From Haemonchus contortus (taxonomy: Eukaryota; Nematoda; Chromadorea; Rhabditida; Trichostrongylidae): 64,000 nt of DNA. The stretch is from NCBI GenBank assembly GCA_000469685.2, contig LS997562.1, positions 39,372,845 through 39,436,844 on the forward strand, written 5' to 3'. Shown piece after piece: positions 12,901-27,900 of the stretch. Made by a program: the position numbers and the translations under genes. The notes below the pieces were generated by a model that saw nothing but the letters and a program-made list of their open reading frames with translations, had not been told where the DNA came from and ran no database searches. How positions within the stretch are numbered: position 1 is the first letter of the stretch; each line of letters begins with the position of its first letter.

Positions 12901-15900
12901 AATCCGCCACTCCGGTTCTCATCGAAAAAGGGGGGGGGGGGTGTTAATAATAAGCAGAACGATTCAATGTGCATGTTTCGGTAGAAAATTGCATACTGGT
13001 ATAACATAGGTCTTTCCTCCCCGTCCCTCCTCTACACCGCTTCATCTCTTAACATGCTCTTGTGGTACAAGATGTGAGTCGAATTTGGAGTTCAAAAAGT
13101 TTCACAGCACGATCAATCCTTTGTCTTGCTTGGGTCCATCCTGTTCCCTGTGGATGAAGGAATAGGAGAAGGGCATCATCAGCTTCAGCATCAATTTAGA
13201 AGATGATATGACGTTGCAGCAAAGTTGTGCTTATCTGCCTACGCAAAACAGATAATCTGTCTAAGGAAGCCGTATGAGGTGTGGGAGGATTAGCCAATGT
13301 GGGAAGTACCCACTTGATTGCTTGTTGTCGCACATATATCAAATATCAAGCCGACCATGGTGTTGGGCTTTGGAGAACAATGATCAAAATGCTTTCATCC
13401 TCCTCCATGCGAAGGTTCGTTCAAAAGGGTAGAAATCGACGCCACGCACTTGAGTTCTTCTCAGTATCGTAATAGTGTCTGCATGCGTGTTTGGTCTAGT
13501 AATGAACTGATGGAGGCTAAAATGTAGCGGTCAAAACTTCTACGGTCTCGGATAGCTATTCCGGTGTTAATTAGTTTATCCGGGATGACGACAGGTTCGA
13601 TCTAATGGTGGAAACTCAACTATGTCATCAATTCAATGGATTGAAATTTCCATTACGTTGAGATAGTTTGCAGTTGCGAAATATACATTGCTTGAATAAC
13701 ATATTCCCCCGTTCCGGATCGGACGCGCCACGCATATCAATTAAGATTGGAATTGTTGTAGTGTTTGATTGGGTCTACGGCCTGACCCGTGTAATAAATA
13801 AAAAAAAACCATTTGCAGTCCCTGTGAGTCAAATTGGTTCTTATGCCCCGTAAACATCATTCCAATCAGCAGTATCGGTATCGGCTCCAATCGTTTCTTT
13901 GATCGAAGCAGGATTTGTCCGAAATTTTAATCCGCTTTCGAATGGTGAGAAGAGGCCCATCGAGTTTTTTCCATACCCCTTGCCACGCACATTTATCATA
14001 GACATTAGAGACGTAATTGACGGCCATTTAGGTTATGTAACTTATGTTTTGGGAAGACACTTTGGCTTTTCTTCATTGGAGAAACGACCCTGGTTTCGTT
14101 ACGGCGAAAAGCGGTCCACAATCAACCAGTATGAACCTTTTTGCGCCCTTTCTACACCATTTTCTTTGTGGTTACGTCGTATATCGGATTCTCTTAGGCA
14201 GAAGTTCCTTTCCAGAACATAATTTGCAAAACTGTTCTGATAATGAATTCCATCTTCGAATGTCTTCTGTGCCCAAAAGCCTTCGCTTTCTTATCGGTTT
14301 TCTGTTATTATGTATGAAAGATATAAAAACATCGCGTGGTTGCTGTCAGCTGGCTTGCTGGTCGACGGCATGACATGCCTTGTCTTTCGTCAAATGTCAC
14401 AAGAAATAAATATTCAAGTAGGAAAGTTGATTTACTGGTTAGGCGAAACTTCTACTTCAATGTTATTATGAATATTTTTTGTGGGGAGAGTATAACTTTC
14501 GAAATTATGTGGAATTTCCATTCCCAAAGTTTTTACTTGGAAAAATCAGCAAAAAGGATTATTCAATTGTTCAACCTTTTATCACGAACTAATTATCAAA
14601 AATACGAATGTTTTTTGACTAAAATTCTGAATCGGGTCTTATCCGAAAGGAAATGTTCATGCTCCTTGAGCCTAGCACCCTTGCAGTCATGCAGCCGACT
14701 AATCCATAGAATCGCTAGTCATAACAAAAGCTGTGAGCATTGTACAGTGCAGCACTGTAAGCTGTACAGTTAGCGTAAGTACCGTATTAGAGTATTGCCG
14801 GTACTGTAACTTTGATACCGTATCTGTCGTTTATTGATGGGTATCCGTTACGAAATAGCCATTTCATCGTCTCACAGGCTGTTTGAATTCAGAGCAGACG
14901 CAACGAATTTTTGCATAATTCACTTCTATTTTTTGCAGCCATTGTGGTCATTCTACTTTTTATTCAGTCAGTTATTCATTCCTGGTGATAGATTTTTTGA
15001 CACCTGCCTTTATTTCGGCCTATTTTTCCCAGCTCATTTTCTACATCTCATTATTAATCTTATATATGGTCCCGGGAATTGTCAACAGACTTCGATTATC
15101 GAAACCTTGAAGAGCGTATGGTGCAATGATGTATGCCACTTAGTATACCATTTTCGGATGCGCCTTTTTGGCTTGTTCGTTTATTTATATGTTTATTTAT
15201 TTATTTTGTTCACTAAGGAGTGTTTTTAACTTAAATGGCAGTAATATTCATCAGAAGAATGGCCTAAGACCAGTAAGAAACCTACAAAAGTTTTCCATAA
15301 GAGCAAAAAAAACAATGAAATACACATCAGAGAAATTTTTGTTGTCGAGGTTGTTTGACTTGCTTTGAAACCAAACCATTCAGTCAATTTACTATCGTGC
15401 AATGAGCCCTTTTAGCCATCTAGGCCCAGAGCATTGCAGGGCCCACCGGTTTGGGTCCAAAAACAAGCTCAATAGTGAAATCGAGGACCTCCTAGCTCTT
15501 GTCTCATTATGGAGGGATTGAACAAAACACTCCATGAAAGACCGATTGCCCACACTAATAACTATCAACTATATAGTTTTCTCTTCTTGTCGTTCCTTCT
15601 TTTCTTTCGTTTTTTCTTTTTTCCAATTTATGCCATTACCAATGAATTTATGGTTCTGCATTATGCGGCGCACACACGGACGTATTTGCATATATAAATG
15701 TGAAAAATGCTCCTGAAATGGTATTGAAATCTATCATCGGGAATGGCTTGGGAAGCGAGTGGGAAGGGGAGCAGGTGGGGGGTGGCGAAGTGGGCATATT
15801 CATATATGAATAATTGCATTCTTCTATTAAAACGACTATTCGGTTCTTATGATGTTTTCTAAGAATGACGCCTGACATTTAATGGCCTGGAACACCGGAA

Positions 15901-18900
15901 TTCACGAAGAACAGAGGTCTGATGGTCTACCATTCCCGTTAGATTCTGGGAAATTTAATTTGTAATGGCGTCATTCAAGAATAAAGCAGCTGTTAGTGGC
16001 GGATTGTCACGCATAAATAACAGATCCAGCGCAGCTTGCAATCATGGAAATGGCCGGCCGACTGGATTGCAAACCATGTCCAGATTGTGTGGATTAGGGG
16101 ATCAGACGGCTTTCCCCGCGGATAGGCCTCAGGAATCTTTTAGGGAGAGCTAGGGAAAAGTGTACTTCTGTGGGTCGGCAATACACATAAAAACAAAGTA
16201 CATCAGTGGGTAGGAGATTAGCAACTTAGACGGGATTAACTAGAAAAAAACCCTGTGACTTGGAAAAAAGTGGCGTGGGATTCGTTTTTTGCGACCTTAT
16301 TCAGCTTATAACAAGGTTTTTTTCTCATAAAATGTTTCCCATACATAGGATCGACTAGGGGCTTGTTCGTTGGGAGTAGAGAGGCTGGGAAAAGAGGGAA
16401 GTCATCAGGGAATGGGAACATACCTTGGGAATTTTAACCGGTAAGAGGACAATTTACGCAAAAACTAGGGTTATCTGCATTTTTTGACGGTTCGTCGACG
16501 TCGAGGAGTTGGAGGACGGCAGGAGGGTGGCGTGGGGATGGGAGAAAGTCGTGGAAAGGATTAATGACGTTTATGAGTTCTACCCACAGCGAAACCCTCA
16601 ATGATACCTTCACATCTAAAGCCATTTTTCGTATTCTAACCGTTGGAACAACTCTTCAACTGTCCCAATGAAGGTAGAATCATTTGGGTAAAGGAACTAA
16701 AAGGACGGGGAATGGCAGGGAAAGAGGCGTATTTACCATGTTCTGGAATTGAACTCTGACGACAGCTTCTTAAAGATCCGTTATCCAGGAGTGGTTCAGT
16801 CCCAAATAGTCAATTTCAATAAGATTGAGGTCCTGATTTGAGTGGGAGCACAACTAGGCGAGCGCTTCTGATATTCGGATAACCAATTACATTTTTCTGA
16901 TTGGAGTTGAGATGTCCAAAGTGTGGCGCAAACTGGCTGCTCACAGTTGAACCTTTTTCCGACTGGCTAGGCTTAGCTCATAGCAAGCAGTTGTTTTTTT
17001 GAATGTCGGACATCGACAAGTATATCCGGAGCTGCAGTGAGGTCAGACGTCATTTCCGTTGTTTCATACTGTAGTGATTTATGATAGTTTTCATTTTAGA
17101 AGCTTCTAACAACTCAAATAGAAAGAACTCCATTTTCTTTTTTCTGAACTGAACAGAACACTGGGCTTGTTGTCGAGTGTAATATATCATCGTCCGCTAT
17201 TTGCTCCATATGAGGAGCTTGCCTCGTCGCCTAGCAAGCAGGGGCATTGATTTTAAGGTCGGAGGGTGTTTCTCCTTACGAGAGTGAGAGCGAAACGAGT
17301 CCAAGCTAGATTATCGGCCATTGTGTGCCTCCCCGAGGTCACATAATGAATGAAAAGATCAGAGACTAAAAATGACCGGAAATGTCCGAGAAAAAAGCAG
17401 CGGGGGGCATGAATAGGAACATGGCGTAATAAACAATGGCCGACCTATTCAGATGGCTATTTCAGACAGCTGGCTGTCAGTAGATAGTAAGAAGCTTTTT
17501 AGCTTTGATTAAATCTCCTTCGGAGTGGGCCGTACCTTCGATTTCCGCAGAGTAGTAGTGATGATTTAATGAGTACATTATTTATACTGTGGGACCTGTA
17601 AGTGTACTTATCTAAGTTTCTATCCTCCCTCTCGAGTCTGGAGTGTTTGGCTGGTCTTAATTGGCATTATTTATACCCAGGACTCGATCCCGGGAAGGTA
17701 GCGTGGTTGTACATACGTCGTGTTCCACTGTCCCATCCGGTTAGATGGGCATTGAAGGAAAAAACTAGCTCACTGCTATGCGGCATGGACAGTGGTATTA
17801 CTTGCTTGGGAAAGGAAAGGATCTGGTATTGAACAACTGTCCAAGAGTGTGCCATGCATTCGACATTGATATAAATTCACAATTTTTTTGCACTTTTTTT
17901 AGCAAAATTTTTTTAAAATTTCATATCTGGCGCAGATTGCGAATAAAGAGCCTAGATGATGTGTAAATTGAAGTCTCAATTCTGGGAGTTAGGGGCAACA
18001 CCGATCAGTTCAATCTGATAGAGAAATTGGGTGATGTAGTGGGCATCCCCGAAGAATGTTAAAGATAGCGGAGCCTTCAACCCTTCTAACAGAATATATA
18101 TCACTGTATAATCGCCTTTCGTTGGGTGGTAAAAGCGGAAGGATCCAGTCCTCTTTAACGAATGTATTTCATTCGGACTGATTTCCTATTGATGCCATGA
18201 AGGGTGTAGATATAGAAGGTGTGTGGGAGAAGGCGGAAGGAAGGAGTGTGGGGAGGGGTGAGCAGAGTAAATATGTATATCAAATGACATCATACACGTG
18301 ATGTGTTTTTGCTAACTAATCCCCCTCACCTCTCTATTGTTAATTCAGACGCCCCCACCTCTCCAAGAATAGGAGTTTGATGGATGGAATATTTCGAATT
18401 ATTCAGCCTCTCGAAACTTCTTTGTGATTCATACTTCATGCTTTGCTTGCATCAGTTTTGGGAATGATTCAATGGACCCCTCTCCTATTGGGAACGTTTT
18501 TCAATTGTCGTGCCAAGAACGGCCATTCACAGGCCACACTGATTGCCAATATCGGCCTAAAATAGAATGGAATGAACTGGTTCCCTTTTTTTCCCGGTTA
18601 AAAATAGCGAACTCCGCTTGATTCCCAGTGTGTGCACCCCAGTATCTCCCACGCTTTCATTCCTTGCCAGACCATTTGGATTGCTATGCTAATACGTAAC
18701 TGTGCTCGTATGTCTAGAGCCAGAACAGAAGGGGGTGGGGGTTCTACAAAGAAACAGGGGTGTTCAATGGCCTAACGAGTAGAGATAAGCTATGGCTTGG
18801 AAGCGATAGAGAAGGCACGGGTAAGCGGGTCTCGGTAGTGTAAGGGATAAAGAACACGGTGCTCGGAAAGCGCTAGTACGGGTTCGAGACCAGTCCGAAG

Positions 18901-21900
18901 CCGAAGTGATGCCTACGAATGGCCATTCTTGTGAGAATTTCGGACCGCGTATTACGGAGACATAATAACAGGTAACAAAAATACCAAGTCAAAACAAAAT
19001 ATTATTTATACATACAATTCTTATTAATATCAATCATAAATATAGAAAGTGATGTGCTGAATCGGCCGTAGAATAGGTTGAATGCAGATGGGAAATGTTC
19101 CAGCCAACAGAGACGGATCCCATGATAGAAATTCATTATTAATTGCGGCTGACTCGACGGTTTATTGCTTGTTTATTATTTTTTATTTATTTTTCATTAT
19201 TAGATGAAGTACCTCGTCTGTAAAGTCGGGCTATAATAAATACAGGCTTGTATAATGAAGATTCAACTGATAGAATGTTTACTGAATAGCTGCTTTTTTT
19301 TGGAGAAGTTTTCCACAGTTCACATTCCAACTGCCTTGCCAACTTGTTTTTATTAGACGAGGGGAAATGAACTGGGAAATCTGTCCTCCTGGGGGAATTG
19401 TAGTTCAGAAGCAATGAATGTGTTTTATGTCTGTGCGAAGAGGGGGTAGTCAGATAAGTCCATCGACGGCTTCCACCGCCTTGAGTAGACTGCTTTCCTC
19501 TGACAGACCATGAAAAGACGGAATGGTCGACTGACTAGGAGCATGTTCGAATGTTCAAGATGCGTCATGTTCCGATGTTTTTAGTCACTGTGTTAGTATC
19601 TCCGACATGAAGGGGGACCATGTGAATCAAACGGACTCACTCATCCACTTTGGAGGTTAGCGTTTATCATCAGCACCAATAATCTAGGTATTTTAATGTG
19701 GCCCTAAGTGGAGGGGAAGTGGGATCTGCTTCGGGCGGGTATGTGAGAGGATACATTGTCAGGTGGGAGTATGATAGGAAAGAGAGTAGCATTCACATGA
19801 GGCCGGTACTGATTCAGGAAACAGCCATCTCTAGCTGGGACGACTCTTGTTCGTTCGTTTTTATAGGGGAGCTGACTAATTATTGTTAGCCATCTTGGAT
19901 GGCAATCAGGTCAAAAATTGTAATGATGTTGATAGTAAAAGGTTAGGTACTTTTTTGTTGCCCTATTTTCTATTTAATCTATATCTATGTGTCGGTCTCG
20001 AGGAACAGATATATTTTTGAATAATTTTTGGAAAAATGTCACATTTGCTCAGCATAATGGTCATGGTAGTGGTAAAAAAGAAGTGTGAAAAACTTCAAGA
20101 CTTAATCAATTCCGTTTTTGGAATGGGCCCCGGCATTTGGCTTTCATTTGGAATCGTGATGGCGTTTTGAATGCGCATGTGGCCTGACAATGACTTGCGG
20201 TAACAAGCCGATGTACAAGACACTGCTGTTATTCTCCCAAACGAGCTTATTTCCGATTAACCGACTCCGGAGGGATGGAAGGCTCGGTTGGCCTAGGCGG
20301 ATATTGAACCCATGACCATGCGTATGGGATAATGCACCACTTGCACCACCTCGGCAGAATGATAAATATAGTAATAATGTAATGCCCAAATGCTGCCAGA
20401 TGCATGCTTTATCGATGAATACGCTGAAGTGCTGTTTGGTATTCACAGAATTCATTGTTTTGCCATCGCTTCGAAGTTTCATTGTGTATCGATTGCTGGC
20501 GAAAATGTCTTTAGGGGGATGGGGAAGGGTGCTTTTCTACAGAATTACTTTTTACGAAAGCTCATTAATAGGCAGTAAGTTTTGGATGGAATTTTAGTTG
20601 AAGGAAGGAAATATAACTAGATCAGAACCAGGTTTTGGTTCAGTTGCCGAGGAGAAGTTCACAGCCTTTCGGTGTAGCCAATTTTTCAGGGAAACACCAT
20701 GCATTGGGCCCATATTAGAAGCAATAATGAGAGATGTGTTCATTACAATGTGAAAATATAATTCTTTACTTCTTAATACTTAATTCTTTTGATATTTGAA
20801 CATTTTCAAAGGAAGCTCCATTTTGCTTACTCTTTGTTCTTTCAAGGGCTTGATAATCCTGAAGGGACATTGATCAACTATTTCCTTCGGGAAACCATAC
20901 AGCAGCGATCAAATACGACCACTTCACGTGCTTCGTGGATTATTCATGGCAATATCCCTTTCACGAGCCCCCTTTCTTCGTCCAGTATTCTTTCCTATGA
21001 ATGGGGTCTGAGCAGTGCATCAGAGCTCTTAGGACGTTTTGAGAGGCTGGTATGGGAATTGGCGACTGGGAACTTAATTGATACCAATCCAGATGTTCAG
21101 AAGAATCATAGGAACCTTTGATCTCCATCAATTTTATTTAATTTTTTTTTAGTTTTGGTAAGATTTCCGGTCATGTTGGTGGGTCAGGGAACTTGAGCAG
21201 GAACAAGGCCCGACAGCCAATTGGAGACTTCAGTCCCACTCCTAATTCATTTTTTAGTTTTCGGAGCTATTTGATAGCTCAGTGAAAAACTGATTATGGA
21301 ATGGCCCGATCATATCGACGTTGAAAATCTCAAGGAGTGCAATCGTGCAGTTTATGAAATTCGTCTTGTTGATGCTATCCTTCTCCCTCAAAACTGAAAG
21401 CATTTGAGAAACTAGTAAGGAGTGCAAGGGTACTTACTTGGATACGAGCGATGAGGTTCCCAAATGCCACGGTTTTGATGTATCTTCCGTTTCAATACTT
21501 CTGCTAATCTAAACTGGTATCATATTCATGGCGCATCCCAGGGGATTTGTCAGCACCGATCATTTCGGAAGGGAAACTTTGCGTTCCCTTGAGCTTTCTA
21601 TGCATAGACTAGTAAGTCATGGGCATATTTTGAGGATTGGGTCGTGAGATTGCTGTCACTGCGGTTCTCGTCAAAACAGTGGACGAAACGAGACCGATTA
21701 CCTAGGGCCCTCATGCTATGTCTGTGGTAGTGGTATGGCTTCGTTTTTGATTGAACCAATGTCTGTGCATTGGCTCGAAGCAGCTACCAGCGAGTTACCT
21801 ATTATCTTATCCATTGTACCTTCAACCATATTCAATTTGTTCACATTGTTAGTTTTGGACAGCTTCCAAGATTTATAGGTCAATAGGATCTGTCGTTTTT

Positions 21901-24900
21901 GTGGTTCAGTAGCCAGATGCTCTTACTGGAATTACTCTAACCCGATTTTTATTTGTCTTTTAATTATTTATTTACTTATTTACTTATTCACTCACTCTTT
22001 AATACACCCGCTAATAATGTAGATGAAGAGTTGAAGTGGAAGTTCGCCTTGTTGCAGGTGGCATTTTCCTAGCAAGTGATGAACGAATCCAGAGAAATGA
22101 ATGGTCAAGTAAACAAGTGGATAAATAGGTGAATAAACACGCAAATAAGCAAAAAACTCTCGCAGTATGTGGGGGATCTGGGGGTTTTTATGAGCCCTTC
22201 GATGTACTGGCCCTTTCGCGTGATATATGTGTATGTACGTATGTACCTGCGTAGGCAGTACGTATAGGGCGATTTGATTGCTTCATACGTCATTCTTCGG
22301 AAGACTTTTTTTTATCTTTTCCAGTAGCTCTTTAGAACGTGTTCATCTGAACAACCAATATTTATGCGCAGCAATATAAGGGGGTAGCCCTAGGGAGGAA
22401 GGCAAAACTCATCAGTCGGAAGCACCATGACGAATGGCAAAGCTGATTGATTGCGCGGTGTAGCCCGGAAAATTACTTCTTACGTGTCCATGAGAGGAAA
22501 TAATAGCTGCTCAGGAGCAAAGGATTCCGCTCAACGTTTCGATGGACTGAAAAAAGACATGAGCGAGGGTGAAATTTTGGAAACTGGAAGAAATCTAGGA
22601 ATCTAAGTGATCTGAACAGGAGATTGAAACAGAGTGAAGGACAGTATACTGGTAGATTAATTCGTTTTTCCCTACGGATCCCCGAGAAGCGCCATGCCAT
22701 TTAGGACGCTATCATTTTGAAATCATCGATTTTTTAAAGTTATTGTTCTTATCAAGTCAGCTTCTCATCCGAATCCCTCAAAGTAGTACTTCAAATGATT
22801 TTCCGTTGGGCGAAAGTTACCAATGTCCTCCAGGATGCGCCACGCACTCGACCTCTCTTCGATCGTATTTAGCTATCATTCAAGCGTTAGACCAGAGTTT
22901 GAGGAGCCGAAATGGCCTTGAGGTATTGGCAGGGAGGTTTCATCAAAATAGTATGTGACTTAGTGAATTATCAGAATTCATTGGGGAAATATCTCGACAT
23001 TCAATGGGTTTTTCCAAAGAAAGAACGATTTTCATAATTTCATGTCAAAAATGATCAAATCTCGAATCGATAATCGCCTTGGCCCACGAATCCTTCCATC
23101 CTTCCGGGGTCGGTTCATTGGTACCAGATCCGTCTGGGATGATGAAAGCGTTGACATGTACGGCAGCTTACCACCGCAAGTCATTGTATAGGCCACATAC
23201 CATTAAATACGCCATTACGCTCCTGAATCGAAGTCGAATGCAAAGCGCATCCCTCAGACGGGAATGATCAAGGTCTCAAGAGCTTTGCCCTATGTCAAAA
23301 ACACGGTATAACTGTTTAGCATTGAGAATCAGAGCCATCAAGTTAATTGGTACGGAAAAAATTGGATATTCCCCCAGCTTCATCACGTGAATGTGCTTCT
23401 AGTGGGTTACCCGTCAGCTTGTTTTATGGCAGTACTTTTGATTGTTTATGATAGGGCAAACGGTAGGATGTGCATTCCATTTGATGGATCTCATTCGTCT
23501 TTATCAGGTTCTGGACTACTGTGTAGCCGGATAATTGCTGTCAATAATTTATAAGGGGTAATGCCGGCTTGGATATTTAGCAAATGGAAGTGGAGATCAA
23601 GAAGCGTCCCACGAGGTTGGCCAGACCGGATATACAAATCTAGAGCTTCACAATATCTTATGCAGTAACCGTGTAATTGAGCAAAGCGGTGTACTGCCAA
23701 GTGACACATCTCACATACGGTGTGGTGGTCAAAGCCCGCATCGATACTCACCCAAACCAACCGAGCCTTCCATCCCTCCCTGGTCGTTTAATTGGTACCA
23801 CACTCGTCTTGGAGACTACAGGAACTGACTTCTTGGCTGGTCTTCGGTAATCATTCTTAGGCTACACACTCATCCAAACCCTACTGGTATTTTAAAAGCA
23901 AGCCATATGCGGGGCGCATCCCATGGACGGACTGCATTGGTGCCGAAGAACTCATTTCACATGTGTGTACCTTCACAAATTGTCCCATTATTCTGCTGCA
24001 TATTTCAAGGCCTGTACAACGAATACCACATAAGTTATAAATTGGTCGCAAAATTTTTGTAAATAGTAGTTTAAGTTGATCAATTAGTGGTCCACTGTAA
24101 CAACAAGTATTGGGGACAAAAACTTTTTTGCAAATGTATTTTGCACTGCTTTGTGAAAACTTCGTTGAGAATTATCGAGTTCATGAAATAGAATTGTCGA
24201 TGTAATCAGCACATGTGAATGCCGCGTTTAAGGGAATTTTCGAGAATTTAAATTCTGGAACGGATTTCATTTCGAAGTCCAGACAGATTCTAAGCTGGAT
24301 GGAAGCACTCTCCCAGATTATCGAGAATTGTCGTAGAGATGGAAATTGATCATTAAAAATCATTCTGAAAGTAAACAATTGAATATTAAGAGATAAGTAG
24401 AGTAAATAATAAATAATAACAAATAGTGAACCTAATAAACAAACATGAGAAAAACTTTTGGAATTCAACAAAAACGACTACAGATGATAGCTGGGAGTTC
24501 TCCGCTTCGACCAATCCTTTTGGATGCGTCGTGCACGAGCCGTACAGTTAGCTATCGACATTGAGATCTCACAACATTGATTGATTTCATTTGAGAACCT
24601 TTTTCATTTCTGAAGTTCCTGAAGACTAGTTGAGAAATCTGAGCGGGCAGGGAATCTTAGACTTCGAATACTGTGTCATATGGTCCGTTGCAGTCCCCTG
24701 AATCTCTTCATTATTCGGTAGATCATAGAGACCTCACATTGAAGGTCGTTTAATCTGGGAATTGTTTGATTTCTGATCTATTCTTGAACATATTCGAATG
24801 GATTCAAGTAATCATCAAAGTGTTGAGTAAGTAATTGCCTGTCTGCTCGGTAGGCAGCTGATTGCCTCTGAAAGTAGGGTAAACGGTAACGTTTTTTTCT

Positions 24901-27900
24901 GTTCACGGAGCAGCTGCAAAGGTTAATTTGAATTTCAAATTGGGTGGAGAGCAATGTCGATGCTTTTCAATAAACCGCTACGAAGTCGTGAAATACCGAG
25001 GGGTCTGTCACAAGTGACATCAGGCAGGATTTTTTGGTCCCTAATTAAAGTTCTGACTGTCTCAAATGTCTCGACAAGTTGAGACGCTACATACCCATGG
25101 GATCTGTTTCAATTCATGACGGCTCGATGTTCCAGCAAATTCTCTTGGGAAGGGGAGAACAAGGTCGATGCGGGAGGGAAGAGGATGGGGGAGGGGAGAA
25201 AAAGTAGGGGAACAGCCTCTTTACAAGCATCTTCAAGTATACCCGAGGTATTCAGTGATTAGGGGACGCCAAGAGTCACCGGATCGCCCTCGCCGATTCC
25301 GATCGGTTGCTGGGTGACGCTTAATCGGACTCTAATCTTGTTGGTTCAAACAGGGAGGCAGCTGCAAGCAAAAAGTTCGTTACGCTTGCTAATTACTTTC
25401 TGAAAACTGCTCCGGTTCATGGTGAAAAATAAAGACTGGATCAGCTCTTCAAGAGTTACATTCGAAGAATTTTTTTTCTTCGAAAATCATTTTGAAAAAT
25501 GGGATCCTCCGCTTATTAGTTTTCATTTTTCTGGCGCAATCTTGATCAAATAGTATCTGAACCACCTAAAATTTTTAAAAATTGTCTGAGTTCCTCTGAC
25601 TCGATGACATAATAGCCCAAAAAAATTGGTTTCAAAAACTTCGAGAACGAACTGGTTAGTTCGACTTGGGGTTTTGTTTCCTTGAGAAAAAAACATAACT
25701 TTTTTTCATCACATGCAATATGCAGCCCCTCACGAGCTTGACTACCTGACAGTCTTCAAATAAAGCGAACTCGGGGGTTGCTGGAGAAGCGCCCCGCGTT
25801 TGTTTTTCCTTGAAGTCGCTTCCCTGAAGGGGTTCATGTACGCCACGTGGGCACCCAGTTCATAAGGGGCGGCTAATCCACAGGTCTACGTTTTCTTTCT
25901 CCCGGATCAAATCGTTGATCCTGGCGGGGTGGAAGTAACGTGAGTTCGGACGGGATTCATCCAGGATTTCACTATCTGACGATGATTTATGATGGTAGCA
26001 GTACTTGTTACTGCTGCCCCACCTCCGCTTTCTACATCGATTCATATTCTTGCCTGTTTTTTTGGATATATGTCTATTCATGCGAATAAATCAAAATCAG
26101 TGGGTTGTATAAATTATGCGCAAAATTGAGAACGGGGCTGGATTATGTGAAATACTTTCTTGATGTCTGTGAGGACTTCATAAAAAGTTGTGGATGATGT
26201 GCTTAGCTATTTTTTAATGGCCGTCAACTAATAATGATTCGAAAGTCAGTTGAACCATTCTCCCACACAGTCGAAGAGCTTGGCCGTTCTCCTAAAACTC
26301 TTGAAGGTCCTCGTTCCGGAAGAGGAGCGACTTATGAGGACGCTTTTTTTGTGAAGCTTCGTACAGGTTAATGGCGCAGTAAGAATGACTTTTAAGTATA
26401 GAGCTTTTCAACGTCGTTGGTTATTGATACAGTCCATCCATTTTAAATCAAGCCAAAGCCGATTGAGTAAAGAGTTCTTCAGCGATACAGACTTTGGGAG
26501 TGGTGAAATTCCCAACGCTGAAAATTCGGATGTAATGTCTCACCCAGTTCAATTAGAAGAAACATGTGACTCCTAGTGCGATTTTCCCGGCTTCTTCTTT
26601 TCATGTAATTTGAACAACTACCGAATCGATTAGGCAATAAATTGAAACTGACTGCTCTGAAGGAAACTTTAAGGTTTGGTTTCAATCTAAATTTTTCGAT
26701 AACTACACCATGAGAAACATGAAATTATTCGGTCGTTCAGGCTTCTGGAAAAAACGCATAACGGCCATATGCTACGGGCAAGTTATTCATTCAAATAGCC
26801 ACAGCCTTTGTTAACACTTCCGATTTTTCCTTCCGAATTTGTTAATTCCCAGAAAACCGACCACTTAAGAGGGTGATCTACTGAACGTTTAAGACCGGTG
26901 GTGACAACTCCCTCTGTTACATCTACAATTTTAAAGAATAGTTCTCATGCAACCTGTCTAATGTCTCTCTTTGAAGTCACGGCATCTTTTTCTGTCTACT
27001 CTAGTGGGGTGATGAATTAAATCAATCATAATTTTTATGAATTCGATTTTTTACATGTTCCACTTTTTATAAATTTCTATCATATGTATATTGAAATTTT
27101 ACAGTATTATTGAGAGCAATTTTCGATCTTGTTGACTTTTTCAGATGAATTCAATACCTACGTGACGGTCAAGTTGCAAAATGTCAAGTCAACAACAGCC
27201 GTCGTTCGAGGGAACATCCCATGTTGGGAGCAAGAATTCATTTTGTAAGCCGCTTTTTTCATTAAGAGAGACTGATATACTGTAAAGGTTATTTTATTGC
27301 TTCACACATTTAGTGTATTTAGATAGGTAGGAAAGCTGAGGTATTTATATTTATCAATGCATTACTGCCGCGAACAAGAACTCTGATCTTTTCCAAAAAA
27401 TAGGTGTATCGTCATCGGTGCTCGGATTTTTTGAGATATCGGATTAAAGGAATCGTTCCGAGACTAATGGATGTCTTTCTAAAGTGACATCATCTTTGTA
27501 AGCTTAGTCATGATGGTGGATAATATATAGTCATAGTCAATGAAAAGACAGGTAGGATGGATTACTTGGTTAAGATGAAAATTGAAATGAGTCAAAAAAT
27601 GAAACCCAGTGTTGAATTATTGACACTGGACGCCTCGGGTTGAAAATCAAAACGCAAGGGCCATATAGGATCAGCAGTTAATTGAATGCCCGGTACTTTA
27701 CTCCGATTCCTAGGAATAGCTAAAGTACGGGTCGAGTATCGTCGTTACCACATCTATGGTTCGGAGATCGAATCCAGATCAAGAGCTGCTCAATGAGTAA
27801 AACCAAGTCCTCCCTATTCTATGGATCCATAAGAGCGGGAAGAGGTGAAAGTTTCAGTTCCCAATTGGTGTGTAGGTTCGCTCGTGTTGGCAACACCAAA

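Larger units (their letters stand above)
7052..27144 (+). other. unc-13 intron 2, about 20 kb
   Basis: A very long intron between the first two small C2A exons and the rest of the domain. It contains SINE copies at 9892, 20115, 23078 and 23685, a 12-G run at 12930-12941, and scattered open frames with no recognisable domain. Examples are a 145-codon + frame at 14336-14773, a 131-codon + frame at 14834-15229 and a 73-codon basic/Ser-rich - frame at 25860-26081. None could be chained into a supported gene. A nested gene cannot be excluded. Confidence 0.7.

Noticed and set aside
14834..15229. 131-codon + strand open frame with a TTTTTTGCAG acceptor inside it
   Set aside because: Two frames are open over the same stretch, the composition is low-complexity and hydrophobic from T-richness, and nothing chains to it.
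18826..18900. A functional tRNA gene
   Set aside because: A and B boxes are present but no acceptor-stem pairing or clear anticodon loop could be made; a tRNA-derived repeat is more likely.
25860..26081. 73-codon - strand frame, basic then Ser/Asp-rich
   Set aside because: Looks mildly protein-like (possible gag or nuclear-protein fragment) but no homology is recognisable and no neighbouring exons were found.
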